The notes: a model not told the origin generated them from the sequence alone. DNA of 64,000 bases from Cavia porcellus (GCF_034190915.1 NW_026947544.1:496001-560000); one strand, 5' to 3'. Shown: positions 24,151 to 35,580, counted from the stretch's first letter. Numbers and translations are program-made.

Positions 24151-24285
24151 ACTTTTGAGACAGTTTTCTTCTCTGTAGGTATGTCCTCCAATTCAATATA
24201 TAGACCAGACTGGCCTCAAAATTATACTGATCCTCTTGCCTCAGCCTCCAAAATGCTGGTATTTCATTTCTGTGATACCAGGCCT
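24151..24285 (-). mobile_element. B1-like SINE fragment, antisense
   Basis: TTTTGAGACAG, CCAGACTGGCCTCAAAATTA, TCCTCTTGCCTCAGCCTCC and GATACCAGGCC follow the antisense B1 order with many differences, indicating an old insertion. Confidence 0.7.
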
Positions 24286-24761
24286 TGGAAGAAATATTAA
24301 TTTTAAATTTGAATGGCAATCAAAATACTTAGAATGCCCTCCAGTTTCTCTAAACTACTCAAAGTACCACTTCTTCAGTAAGGGCTTCTGAATAAAAAAC
24401 ACTTGGTTAGATGATACCCTGAAAATATGGAGTGTACAGAGGAAAAGAAAGGGGGAAGCAGTAGCAATGACTGTATAATATTGTTTTAAAATTAAAGCAT
24501 AAATGGGATTCTTTTGGGAAAGGAACTGAAAAGGAAATGATTGCTTTAAACCTATGAGTCATATAATATAAATTGTTGGGCCTTCTTTTTTAGTGTTCTG
24601 TCAAATTAGGATTATAGAGAAATTTACTTCCTCGATTTGCTTCTTATGGGCTCACTAGCATATTATCTATCCCAGAGTTGCAGAAGGCTGAGCTGTTGGC
24701 TCTGGGTTCAGGTAGATTATTGATTATAAAGGGGAGATACTCAAGTCTGATGTAGGTGACA

Positions 24762-24771
24762 CAAACACACA

Positions 24772-24811
<40 letters not shown>
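24762..24811 (+). repeat. (CA)n microsatellite
   Basis: About 24 CA units with one CATA interruption. The Cys/Val-rich open frame on the opposite strand is a translation of this repeat. Confidence 0.95.
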
Positions 24812-24813
<2 letters not shown>

Positions 24814-25139
24814 GATTTACATAGGCTGTAGTAAACATTTCCTCATTCATAACTCTGACACTGACTATGACCCCAACATAGGGCAGATAGTCAAGCTTTC
24901 TGCATTTGCCCTAATACTGTGTCACCTTAGGCCTTTCTGTGTGGCACCCCATCAACCTCAAAAATCTCTCTCAATAGCCTGATGGGTTTGTTTTTTAACC
25001 CTTGTTCTTTTTCCTTAGTATACTCAACTACAACCGCATGCTACAAAAGATAGCTTGACAGATCCTAGACAACAAAATGAGGTGCTCTTCCACATGTATG
25101 CCCCCTGATAAAAGAAATGATCTGAAATCTATGAAATTA

Positions 25140-26036
25140 GTGATCACTATACAGAACTGGGCTGCCAGAGGACGTGAGTTCCTACACACAGGCTGTTGTC
25201 ATGTGTCAGTTTAAAATCATTACTCCCAATGATCAAGGACCTGCCCAGCTTCCAGCCACACTAGACTAGGCTTGGAGGTTTTGAGACCTGACTAGATAAT
25301 GCCCAGCAACCTTCTTCAATCAGGGGAGTTGAGGGCACATGAAGTGAGTTCCAGCCCATTGGTCCTTACCAGGGGAGAGCTCTGCACTAATACCCACAGT
25401 GGCTAGGTGCTGGCCCAGCTTCCTGGAGCACCAGAGGTAGCACACAAGGTCCTGTCAGCCTGACTGGACCACACTCAGCTACCTCCTTTCAGTCTTGGGA
25501 GCTAAGGGCATAGGAGACAATTTCCAACATGCCCAGAGGAAGCCTTGGAACAACACTTGAAAAACAGAAATATAGGAAAAGGAGAAAATGAAAACCAAGC
25601 CCACCCTAAAAAGCATAGTGAAAGACAGTTTAGATACACATAGGAAAAAATGCTAAGCAAGTCAGACAATTAAACAGAATGGAAAATAAAGATGCAATGG
25701 CAGAAAGATAACATATCAACAGTAAATCAATATTTAACAGTTAAAACCATTAATTTAAATGGTCTCAACTCACCAATTAAAAGAAACAGACTGGTAGAAA
25801 CAACATCCAACCCTATATGCTATCTACAAGAATCCCATCTAACCTAAGAGGAAACTCACAGACTGAAAGTCAAAGGATGGAAAACAATACTTCATGCAAT
25901 AGGAACCAAAACAAAAGAGCTGGGGTAGCTACTCTGTTTGCAGACAATGTGAACCTCAAACCAAGAATGATCCTAAGTGATAAAGACAGTCACTACATAC
26001 TGGTTAGAAGGAAACTTCAAGAGGAGGAGTTATCAT
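25140..26036 (+). mobile_element. L1-D: internally deleted, truncated LINE-1
   Basis: A 5'UTR of the same type as L1-H (25140-25540: GACCTGCCCAGCTTCCAGCC, ...GAGACCTGACTAG...) leads into the ORF1 start region (25541-25597). It jumps at about 25598 to the last ORF1 segment (AAAGACAGTTTAGATACAC), then enters ORF2 near 25713. The endonuclease start (25817-26034) is followed by loss of L1 similarity at about 26036. About 1 kb of ORF1 and nearly all of ORF2 are gone. The precise ORF1 head-to-tail join looks like a retrotransposition-time or splicing-type deletion. Confidence 0.75.
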
Positions 26037-26329
26037 TATGCAAGAGTTGCATTCTCATTTACTTTTCTTTTAAACCCCTGATAGGCACCATTTGTGCTAG
26101 CTTCTTATGTATTTGATAACTATGTAATGATCCAAATCAACAGGAATTTAATGAGTTTTTTTTTTCTGTTGTTGTTGGTTTTTTACTTGAGTGCTTTACG
26201 CTTAGTACTAGCCTATTTCACTTACCATTGATTGCCTCAGGTTCCTCCAAATTACAGCATAAGTAAAAATTCATTGCTTAATAATAAATACTATATCTGA
26301 TTTTGGAGGGAGGTTTTCCACTTTTGTTG

Positions 26330-26858
26330 ATGAACATTTGTATTGCTCTTGCCTCTTGAATACTATAAGTAGTGTTAATACAAGAGGAGTGTCCAATTAA
26401 GTTTTCCCACACCTTAGCTTTGAATTACTTGGAAGATATTCTTAGAAATTTAGCTGGATGATTCTCTTTCATCCATTTTGAAAACTTTGGTGTTGTCTTT
26501 CATAATTGCTGCTCTATTTGACCTCCATAGCAGTATTGCACAAGGGTTCTAATTTTTCCAATTTTTGCCAACACTTTGCATTTATTCTGCTGTTTTCCAT
26601 TTAATTTCAGTTTGGACATGGCCAACCACATAGGCTGGAGGGACTCTGCCACTAAAGCTGCTGGTTGAACTTATATGAACTATATGTGTCCTTTTGCACA
26701 TTTGGTAATATTTCATATATGATTTATAGAAAGATATCAGTGCTATGGAATTGCAGTAGCACTTTACTGAATCTGTACAACAGGTATTAGACTGATAAAT
26801 ATTTCACCCCATTTCTGGGTTAACTTTTTAAATTTAACCTTTCATTTCCTCTGATATG

Positions 26859-26917
<59 letters not shown>

Positions 26918-27720
26918 ATCTTTTACTTTTGCCATTGTTGCATGCAACTGTCAAACTCATATGCAAAAATCATTACTATATTTTTGGCCTGTGTTTCAAT
27001 AAGAGAAGCTTTATGATTTCAGGCCTTTCTGGTTTTCTTTTCATGTCACATTTATATGACTTGATTCTCTCTATTATTTTGTGTAGAAAAAACAGCAATA
27101 AGAAAGATACAGAATTTCAAAAAGCACATAAAAGGAATTTGACACTGCTTCAGATATTTCATATTGTTATCTTCATAGCAGTTGCTCATATTAAAAGATG
27201 TGTTCATTCATAATTGATCTAACAACATAGGCACATAGTATTTTCTTCATAGAAGAGATATCAGTAGTATACTTAGGTTAGCAATCTTGCATATACATTT
27301 TTTAAATTTATTCATTCTTATCTTTTTCTGTCACTCATCCAGTTCTTCTTTACTTTTGGGCCATTTCTTAGGACCACTTTTAGATTAGGGCTTGGTATCT
27401 TTGGAGATGGTTGGCCTCATTTACTTTTCCACTAGAGAGACAATATGATATTCACAAATGTGGGTCCAGTTTCTTTCATTTATGATTATAGACTCTGATT
27501 GCATCCATTTTGCAATAAGAGCTTTGAGTTTACTCTTCTCTAAAGCAGAGTAACACTCCATTATATACAAATGCCAGGTATTGTAATCCAATCATTTATT
27601 AATGTGCATTTGTGTTGTTTTGTAAATTTATCTATCACAAATTGTGCTGCTGTGAACAGTGGTGTACAAGTATCATTGTGGTGTGATGTTTCTAATTCAT
27701 ATGAGAAAATAACAAGAAAG
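26330..27720 (-). mobile_element. Old LINE-1 fragment, antisense
   Basis: Read on the minus strand, the segment 27540-27720 matches the end of L1 ORF2 in layout: a region like GCACAATTTGTGATAGA, then ATGGAGTGTTACTCTGCTTTA. The rest is diverged L1-like, with a GGTTCTAATTTTTCCAATTTTTGCCAACACTTTG phrase near 26540-26580 typical of antisense old L1s. Boundaries are approximate. A (TA)n tract interrupts it. The ORF at 26929-27213 has no supported function. Confidence 0.5.
26861..26913. repeat. (TA)n microsatellite
   Basis: About 26 uninterrupted TA units. Confidence 0.95.
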
Positions 27721-27727
27721 GGAATTG

Positions 27728-28505
27728 TTATGGATTAAGAACTAGTGGTCAACTTAACACCAGCTGGATTATATCAGCATGGCACTGAGCAAAGATGCTC
27801 CACCAGAAGAAAGTTGCCAGGATAACTAGGTGGAGAAGAAGGGAGGTGTTAAGATGTTGAGGCATTAATGCGTTGTAGCATGGAGGCACTGTAGTTTCTT
27901 CTACATGTTGCTGTTTAAGCCGTTGGTTCTCCTGGAGAAGCTCTGTTCCTCACATCAAGCATTTCTTCATGAAGTGTGCTGCTTGGTCTCCAGGATGGGC
28001 TCATTGTGCTGGCTTCATGACACATACCCAACTGTGCTTGTTGTTGGAGGGTCTTGTGGCCTCCATGTCGCTGAGGATGGCTGTGGTGATTTTCAGGACA
28101 GCCCTGGTCTTTGTTGTGAGTGTGACTTCTCAGCTCCAGTGTAGAACCCTCATCCTACCAACTAAGCTCCTTCACCTCACTGGCATGGACTTTCTGGTTT
28201 CCACTGCTGATGTTTGGGCCTTCCCTGCTCAGATCCATAAAAGAGACTGGTGTGAGTCCTTGTTGGCTCTGGACTTCCAGTTGGACTCTTGGGAGGCATT
28301 GTCATGAGCTCTGGGTTTTTATCTGGACTTGAGTGGGACAGTACTGTGGGATTTAGGCTCTTGACTAAATAGTCTATGTGTTTGGTGTTGTGGATAGATT
28401 TCCTGCATTTTCTTGTGTTAACGCAGTGACCATTATAAAAATAATAGTATAAACTCAATGCCCTGATTCTAATTGTTCTCTGGGTACAACCCCTAACTAC
28501 AACAA
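27728..28505. other. Unclassified GC-richer block, probably an interspersed repeat
   Basis: This block differs in composition from both neighbours and carries open frames of 79-112 codons on the plus strand (27905-28307) without recognisable domains. It begins near GGATTAAGAACTAGTGGTC and ends near GGGTACAACCCCTAACTAC. The even composition and lack of splice signals make an LTR-type or other dispersed repeat more likely than a gene, but I could not identify a family. Confidence 0.35.
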
Positions 28506-28517
28506 GAAGAGTGGGAT

Positions 28518-28705
28518 ATAAAATAGTAACAAATCCTGGAGAGCTTATGGGGGAAAGAACATAGATAGATTAGAACATAGAGAGAACATAGATTCCTAAA
28601 AAATGCACTGATTTGCACAATGACAGTGTCTGTCTACATGCCTACCAATGATTTTAAATGTTGTTCTTTCCCCCATAAGCTCTCCAGGATTTGTTACTAT
28701 TTTAT
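28518..28705. repeat. Perfect 44-bp inverted repeat with 100-bp loop
   Basis: The left arm 28518-28561 (contains AACAAATCCTGGAGAGCTTA) is the exact reverse complement of the right arm 28662-28705. The loop is 28562-28661. A transcript of either strand could form a 44-bp perfect hairpin. Confidence 0.92.
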
Positions 28706-28867
28706 TTCTTGAGAATTGCCACTTATTCTTAGGTCAGACTAAACCTAGTATCAGTTTTTTTTTTATATTTTGATCAATGATGTAGAACATTGCTTTCAGA
28801 GACATTTCAAATTTGAATTTCTTCATCTTCATAGTATGTCTTTATCTCCAATGCTCTTTTGTGACTA

Positions 28868-29836
28868 GGACTTTTTTTTATTTAAGGAGAATAACAAAAA
28901 AAAAAAACAGAAGAAGGGTACAAGTAATACAAAATTTAAAAACTAAACAGTAAGAAATCACAAGTTAATAGATTATGAATTCTCATTTTAGAAATAGTTG
29001 TTCAAGTTACAAATTTGAAACATATAAAGTGGACTTTCAAACAGTGAGAGTGCAAACAGTTTTGTTCAGTGATCCAAAAAAACACTTAGTAATATGGTTA
29101 TCTATTTTACACACTTAAACATACATGCAGTTATAAACTTTAGAGCATTTTCTTTTCTTTTCTTTTGTACAATGACAATTCCACATTTTGGGTTTTATTA
29201 CTCTCATTTCTTATTACTTTTTTTGAAGAGAGTAAAACCAAATGCAACATTTCAGAACAGAGTCAGTCAAATCAAAAGGATGGACATAATAGATAATGTA
29301 AAAACAAAAGGTGATCAACAATGGTTACCATACTGCCTCTTGCTATTTTAAGAATAATTGACAATTATAATAAAATTGAACTAAGCAGTAAAGAATAAAA
29401 CCAAAGCATTGGAGATATTACAATATTTTAAAAGAAAATTAATAGTCAACTGGAATGGGTGTCATAATTATTCTTATTGTCTTCACAGTTATACCTATAC
29501 TTTCGAACTTAGTACTATCAAGCCAAGCAGAATAGAGGAAAATCAGTCAAAACAAGATGGTGAGGGCAATAGAGGATTTCAAATCAAGTTAATAGGAAAT
29601 CAAAGTAGGTTACTATAATGTATCCTGCTACTTTTTATTTATTTTTCCCTTAATTAAAAATATAAAATGAAAAAAGTAAATAATTAAAAAAGGGGGGATT
29701 GCAATGAAAAAGGACATAACAACACAACAGTGCAGGTCAAATCATAACCATTTAAGCAAAATAGTGTTTCACCACAAGATATCCTGACATAGAAATAGTT
29801 ACCATAGTATCTCTTTCCTTGAAATCTATGAGTATA
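28868..29836 (-). mobile_element. L1 3'UTR fragment, antisense
   Basis: The low-coordinate end has a T run plus TTTATTTAAGGAG (antisense AATAAA tail). The rest matches, on the minus strand, the L1 3'UTR order seen in L1-A: TTGTACCC near the end, then upstream blocks with GGTGGTGAAACAC and GGAAAGAGATACTATGG. There is no ORF2 sequence, so this is a 5'-truncated copy of about 0.97 kb or the distal end of a deleted copy. Confidence 0.85.
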
Positions 29837-30822
29837 ACTTCTTTTTTTTAAATTTTATTTAAGGAGAAAAGAAAAAAAAAACAGTGAAAGGGTACAAGTT
29901 ATACAGATTTACAGAAGAAAAAAATGAACAGTAGGAAATCACTAGTTAATGGATTACATATTGCCATCTTAGAAATAATTGTTCAAGTCACAAGACCGAA
30001 GCTTGTAGAGTGGATATTCCAACAATGATACTGCAAACAGTTCTGTTCAATGATCCAATAAATCTCTGTGATATCATTTTCTATCTTATACACTTAAATA
30101 TACATGCAGTTATATAGTTTAGAGCACTTACTTTTCCTCTCTTTTGTACAATGACTATTACACATTTTGGGTTTCATTGCTCCCACAGTTCTTATTGCTT
30201 TTTTGGAAGAGAGTAAAACCAAATGTGACATAACAGAACAGAATCGGTCAAGTCAAAAGGGTGGACATAATAGATAATATAAAAACATAATACAAGGTGA
30301 TCAACGATGGTTACCATAATGCCTCCCGCCATCTCTAATGGAATTGCCTATATCATTAGTTATAATACAATTGAACAAAACAGTAAAGAACAAAACCAAC
30401 AAAACCAAAACATTGGAGACATTGTAGGTCTTCAAAAGTAGACAAAAGTTAATGAGAATGGGCGTTATAATGAATCTCATTATCTTCACAGCTGATGCCT
30501 AAACTTTCGAACCTGATACTATCCAGCAAAACAGAATAGGGGAACATCAGTCAGAAACAAGGTGGTGAGAGTAATACAGGGCTTCAAATCGAGATAATAG
30601 AAAGTCAAAGTGGGTTACTATATTATATCCTGCTATTTTTTCCCTTTAATTAAACGGATAGAAATAAAAAAGTAAATAATGGAGTGGAGATCAAGAAAAA
30701 AGAGGGCATAACAGTGAAACAGCGCAGATCAAAACATAACCATTTAAGCAGAATAGTGTTTCACCACCAGATAATTCTTACCCAAAAGTAGTTACCATAT
30801 TGACTCTTTCCTTGAAGTCCTT

Positions 30823-31465
30823 GAGTACATCTTCGTATACTGTAGCATTAAGTATATCAAAACAATGTAAAACCTTTTAAGAGAATGACAGCATTACAGA
30901 GTATTTAGAATCGACTAACAGAAAATGAACAATGGTTTCTGTATAATCTCCTTGTCTTTAAAAGGTTTTTGCTTATATTATCGTACATAATAAAATCCAA
31001 TAAGATACAACCTGTTTAGACCATTGGAGACAGAAGAACAAAAGCTAGATGAGACTTCAAAACAAGATGATCAGTATTACCTATTAAGATGTCATTTTCT
31101 CCAAAATAGCTGTTCCTATCATCCAATCTTCTCTGTCTTGAGACAGAGTATAACTTCTTGTACTGTAGCACCAAACATATCAAGACACTATAAAACCATT
31201 CAAGAGGATGACATTATTACAGGGTATTCAGAACTAATTGACAGAAAATGAACAATGGTTTCTATATGAACTCCTTGTCTATAAAAGTTTTTGCTTATAT
31301 TATCATATATAATAAAATCCACTAAGATACAACATTTTAAGACCAATGGAGACAGAAAAATACATGTTTGATGGGACTTCTAAACAAGATGATACTAAAT
31401 CAGTGCTAGCTATTATGATGTCTTATTTTCTCCAAAATTGCTATTCCTACCTTCTGATCTTCTCT
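30823..31465 (-). repeat. Tandem duplication of about 320 bp in the 3'UTR
   Basis: Two adjacent units (about 30823-31145 and 31146-31465) share, in order, TACTGTAGCA, ACAGAAAATGAACAATGGTT, TTTTTGCTTATATTATC, AATAAAATCCA, GGAGACAGAA and TTTTCTCCAAAAT. They differ at many positions, so the duplication is older than the provirus. L1-A and L1-H have one copy of the corresponding 3'UTR segment. Confidence 0.85.
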
Positions 31466-31538
31466 GCCTCATTTCTGTTGAGCTCTTTTTCTGTCGTTTG
31501 TTGTCAGTTTGTCTTCTCCATTTCTTTCTCTGCTCCAT

Positions 31539-32654
31539 TCATTGTGGCCTCTCTGCCACTATTTCTGGCATCTTGGTATTTTCCTTTTTTAGCCTATCCT
31601 GCAGTATTCTCTGAAGAGTTGAATTAGTGGTTGCAAATTCCCCTAGTTCCTCTTTATCTTGGAAGCACCTTGTTTTTTCCATCACTTTCTAGGGAAAGTT
31701 GTGCAGGATATGTCATTCTTGGCTGGAGGTTATTATCTTTCAAAGCTTGAATTATTCCCCCCCACACACACACTCTTTGTGATTTGATGGTTTGTGCTGA
31801 GAAGTCTGCTGTAATTCTGATGGGTATTCCCTTGTAAGTGATCTGTTTCTTGTCTCTGGTGGCTTTTAATATTCTGTTCTTATATTGGATTTCTGGAATT
31901 TTGATTATTATATACCTGGGTGTAGCTCTGTTTGGGATGTAGGTAGCCAGAGTCCTGTATGCCTCATATATCTGAGTATCTTTACCATTTGCCAGGTTAA
32001 GGGAATTCTCTTGTATTATTTCTGTGAATAGCTTTTGTAGTCCATTTGTTTGTGTCCCCACTTCTTCTCTTATGTTCTTTTTTTTTTTTTTTTTGTCTTT
32101 TTCCTTTTTATCAGTACCAGGGATCGAACTCATGACTGCCTGCTTGCAAGGCAGGTGCTTATGCCACTGAGCTAAATCCTCAGCCCCTTTTCTTATGTTC
32201 TTAATTCTTAAGTTAGAGATCCTCTTATCATCTTCTAGTTTTTGTATTGTTGCTGTTTGGTTTTTTGTTATTTTTAAGAAGTTTTTGATTTCATGCTCCC
32301 ATATTACAATTCTGCCCTCCAGTTCAGATAATCTGTCTTTAGTTTCTTTGAAGCTGTTATGCCAGTTTTTGATAGAATTTTTAGTTTCCTGGTAATCTCT
32401 TTGAACCTGCTTTATGTATTCTATGTTTTCTCTACCTTCTCCTTGAAACAATTCTCGCCCTTTTTTTGTTCTTCCATTCCACCGTCTGTTTTTTCTTGGG
32501 TGGTGCTTAACATTTCTCTAACTATTCTTCTTATGTCTTGCTTCAGGTCATTAATAACTTCATTCCTGAACTTGTCTATGAGGCTCTGGAGATAACGATT
32601 TATGTTTACTGGTGCCATGTCTACTACTGCATGTTTCTCAGGATTGGGGGCCAA
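31539..32654 (-). pseudogene. ORF1 of the HAL1-like element, nearly open
   Basis: The N-terminal part begins at the ATG at 32654 (MAPNPEKHAVV...), shifts frame near 32440, and continues as a 265-codon frame (32451-31654). This covers the coiled coil (residues 1-90 of that frame), an RNA-recognition-like region (QIYEAYRTLATYIP, RYIIIKIPEIQYKNRILKA) and a C-terminal domain (QITYKGIPIRITADFSAQT). One more shift near 31650 separates the last 35 codons, which end at TGA 31539-31541. An ID SINE adds 41 in-frame codons. It is better preserved than the ORF1 of the full-length L1 copies here, but not intact. Confidence 0.85.
32080..32190 (-). mobile_element. ID-type SINE in ORF1
   Basis: A minus-strand tRNA-like body (GGGGCTGAGGATTTAGCTCA, with B box GTTCGATCC) is followed by an A-rich tail. 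It is flanked by the 12-bp target duplication TCTTATGTTCTT (32068-32079 and 32191-32202). The insertion plus one duplication is 123 bp, so the host frame stays open through it. Confidence 0.95.
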
Positions 32655-32999
32655 GGACCCTTTCTTGTTGCTCCCTCTTCACATATTCTTTGTTCCTTAT
32701 ATTTAAGCATGTATAGGAAGCCCAGCTTCCTTCCCTGTTGGCCACAGTCCATTTGAATTGCACCAGATAGGTGTTTCTGCCCACCGCAGTGGCACCAGGG
32801 AGACACAGACCTGGGTAGCCTATGGTGGGCCCACCCCTCCAGGTCAACCTACCACAGGCTTCGCCGCTAGGGTGAACCTCTAGGCGCTAGGACCTGGGTT
32901 GAGCTAGACTATTGGGTCTCAGCCTGCAGCGTCTCACAGGCCAGGCACTCCCCACCTATTCTGCTTGAGAGGGGGATATGTGACTGAATAATATCTAGC

Positions 33000-33290
33000 A
33001 TACATATATAAATTTATTTATGTTTAACAAAAAATATATAGTTTGCCTTTCTTCTGTTTTTGCCTTTTCCTACCCAGTAGTTCTCCCTTTTGAGCACTTT
33101 GTTTCCCTTTCATTGTTATAATACTTAGTGTACATTTTGAAACTTACTACACAATATAGTAAAGAAGCAACTGTTTTCATCTATTTGCTTACTTATTTCT
33201 ATTCAGCTTATGAGAAGGTGAAGATTCTAAATGACTCACAGGTTAGACTATTATACTTACCCAGTTGTTTCTGGATTTGGTGAAAAATTA
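33000..33290 (-). mobile_element. Old L1 3' fragment, antisense
   Basis: The minus strand contains CAAAGTGCTCAAAAGGGAGAAC and GGCAAAAACAGAAGAAAGGC, the same phrases found on the plus strand at 34172-34300. The two pieces form an imperfect inverted repeat of about 120 bp. The outer end near 33290 is approximate. Confidence 0.6.
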
Positions 33291-33784
33291 ATAGCATAAG
33301 TAAAACAATATTTTATGCAATTTTGATCTTTGTGCCTAGAGAAGCTTCTGTTACATGCTTTCCAGGACTGTTAAGTTCAAAACATCACTAGCAATATGTG
33401 TGAATTCATGATCAGTACCTCCCAACACCAGAGCCAAGAAAGTTAACAAGATATCATTTCCCTAACAATGCATATTAATACTCAGGAGGCATTGTGTGCA
33501 AGTAATATACTTATTGTACCTAAGACCAGTGAGCCTTTACAATACACAATATAAAATATACAGCAGAATGCACAGAGAGAGTACTAACAAAAGTGATGGA
33601 TAACAAACTACATGGCTAGCAGAAAAGGAGAATATATTTCATGTTTAACAACAGGAAAGAATCCCTGAGTGTTTTTGAGAAAAAGACAGTAAGCCCACAA
33701 AATCTTCTAATGCATATTATGCCACACATACACTAGACCATCTTGCGTTCTTAGCTAGATGTCAGGAAAGTATTTATCTTGTGG
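33290..33784. other. Unassigned spacer
   Basis: AT-rich sequence between two oppositely oriented old L1 pieces. No frame, SINE or signal is recognised. Confidence 0.4.
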
Positions 33785-34310
33785 TGAAAATAAGACACTA
33801 ATATGGAAATTTCCAGCGGTGAAAGTATAAATGGAGGGCACTGTTTTAGTTCATTGCTGGGGACTTGGAATATTTTTGTGGTGAAATTGAAAATGTCATG
33901 TCCTAGCAATGGAGCAATGTTTATAATAGCTAAATCTTGGAAACAAATAAAATGCTCATCAACCATAGAATGGATTCAAAAGATGTGGCATTTTTATATA
34001 ATGGGATATTCCTCAGCTATAAATATATGAATTTGAAGCTTTATAGTTAAAAGTAGGCAAATTGAGACTATCCTCGTAACTTAAATAAATCTGCCACAGA
34101 TTTATAAATATTGCATTTTCTTTCTAAGAAATAAATAATAATAACAAATATGAAAGTTTAATGAGTACAATATGTGTTTAACAATGAAAAGGAAACAAAG
34201 TGCTCAAAAGGAAGAACTATGTGTTAGGGAAAGGCAAAAACAGAAGAAAGACAAAGTATATGTTTGTTGTTAAACATAAATAAATTTATGTATGTATGTA
34301 TTATGGATAT
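33785..34310 (+). mobile_element. Old L1 ORF2 end and 3'UTR
   Basis: The open piece 33803-34030 resembles the ORF2 C-terminus of the younger copies: MFIIAKSWKQIKCSSTIEWI corresponds to their [18 protein letters not shown]. The 3'UTR follows, with GGAAACAAAGTGCTCAAAAGG, and ends in an AT-rich ATAAATAAATTTATGTATG stretch. Many substitutions indicate an old copy. Confidence 0.75.
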
Positions 34311-35580
34311 TACACTACTAATCTCTCTTAATGCATCAAAAGAAAAGTTTGAGCTGCCATTGTTTAACTGATCAGTTTTGTATGTAGATTTTGTAGGCTG
34401 AGGCTTGTTTTTGAGAAAACAATATACAATATGATTACTAGCATTTATTTTCTGATTTTTTCTTTGTTCAAATTCCTAAACACATCTATGTGTGTTTCTT
34501 TTTTAAGCAAAAAGTGTTTGTCAGTAAGTAACCAACTTATAGCTTCCTAAAAATTAATTTTAATTTATTTTATGAAATGATATTTATAAATATTTGATTC
34601 TTATCTATAATAAGTGACATTTGGTCTTTTGGTAGAAAATGATGGAGTCATAAGGAAAAAAAAGAGTAGACACATTTTGTCTTTTTCTTATCAACACACG
34701 ATAATCAATACCCATAAACTAAAGGGTCAGAGGAGATTTACTTTACCTCACATTTTCAGTCCATACTCAGGTGACAAAGGCTGGAGCAGCAGGCCATTGA
34801 CGGTGATGAGTACAGTTCTCACAGTTTCTTTACTGGCCTGGCTTTGTTCACATCTTCAAGTTTTCTTTAGACACTCTTGGTCTTTACAGTGTCCCTGGAG
34901 TTCCACTGTGCTTGTGGCTTCCTTCTTAAATTCCCAGCCTGGTTTTACATTTGCAATAATCTTCCTGTCTCTGCCTCCCAAGTACTGAGAAACAGGGGTT
35001 CACTACCATGCTTGACTTCTTCTGCTATATGATCCCCAGCCCCAACATAACTAGAATTACCTTGATGATGATAATGAAAAATTTAAAATTCATTACTTGG
35101 AGTCTTTCTCTTAAGTTTCAAGGTTCAGCTCACTAAAGACAACAAAGAAGCCATGTCACATTTCAAAGATTAAACTGCCTTTATAAACTTTAGTTGTGAA
35201 GATTCTTCTCAAACCCTTCATCTCAGTCCCTGAAGAGTCTCTGCATATTGGTCAACACAAGCAAGTTGTCTCCTGCAGCAAAAGGAACATTGGTATTTTC
35301 TGCCAAACCAAAACCTCATAAGTGTGGTTTTCTCTGAGTGTCTTTCGGTCAACATTCCTATCTACTTATTTCTGACTAGGATCTCCCTTTAAACTTGGCT
35401 CCCAGCATTCTACCATGCTTTGTTTGCAGCGTCTTCAAACCTTTTCCATAGTTCTCATCCATGCCAGTTCCAAAGGCTTCTCCAGCATTGGATCATTTGA
35501 TCAGGTACGCTCTAAACAGGAATCATGATTCTTTGATTTAAAAATTTGTTTTATTTCCTTTTTCTCTGGTAGAACACAGT
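34311..35580. other. Unassigned flank of the provirus, with a B1-like scrap
   Basis: The only recognisable piece is a diverged antisense B1-like stretch at about 34921-35016 (CTGTCTCTGCCTCCCAAGTA, then CACTACCATGCTTGAC). The region 34690-34920 has the look of a dispersed repeat but was not identified. No gene is seen. Confidence 0.4.

Larger units (their letters stand above)
21258..25139. other. Mostly unassigned non-L1 segment
   Basis: This is the longest stretch without recognisable L1. It contains two B1-like SINEs, a (CA)n tract and an unexplained 99-codon open frame, annotated separately. The part at 23370-23600 resembles a diverged interspersed repeat (a GGGACATGACTCC...CACCATGTGAG run), but I cannot name the family. 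No multi-exon gene structure is evident. Confidence 0.4.
29843..32970 (-). mobile_element. HAL1-like element: L1 ORF1 joined to 3'UTR, no ORF2
   Basis: On the minus strand the order is: GC-rich 5'UTR (about 32970-32655), ORF1 (32654-31539), a 3'UTR from about 31465 down with a tandem duplication of about 320 bp, and a tail near 29843-29880. The roughly 3.8 kb of ORF2 is absent. HAL1 ('half-L1') elements are known non-autonomous L1 relatives with exactly this layout, so this may be such a lineage rather than a random deletion. An ID SINE is inserted in ORF1. Confidence 0.75.

Noticed and set aside
24644..24850. Cys-Val repeat protein
   Set aside because: Translation of the (CA)n microsatellite.
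27905..28307. Membrane-like or secreted small protein
   Set aside because: Two overlapping frames in one unclassified block, no signal of coding constraint, probably repeat-derived.
32080..32190. Functional tRNA gene
   Set aside because: The tRNA-like body has an A-rich tail and target duplications and lacks a proper cloverleaf; it is an ID SINE, as are the bodies at 42538, 62674 and 63272.
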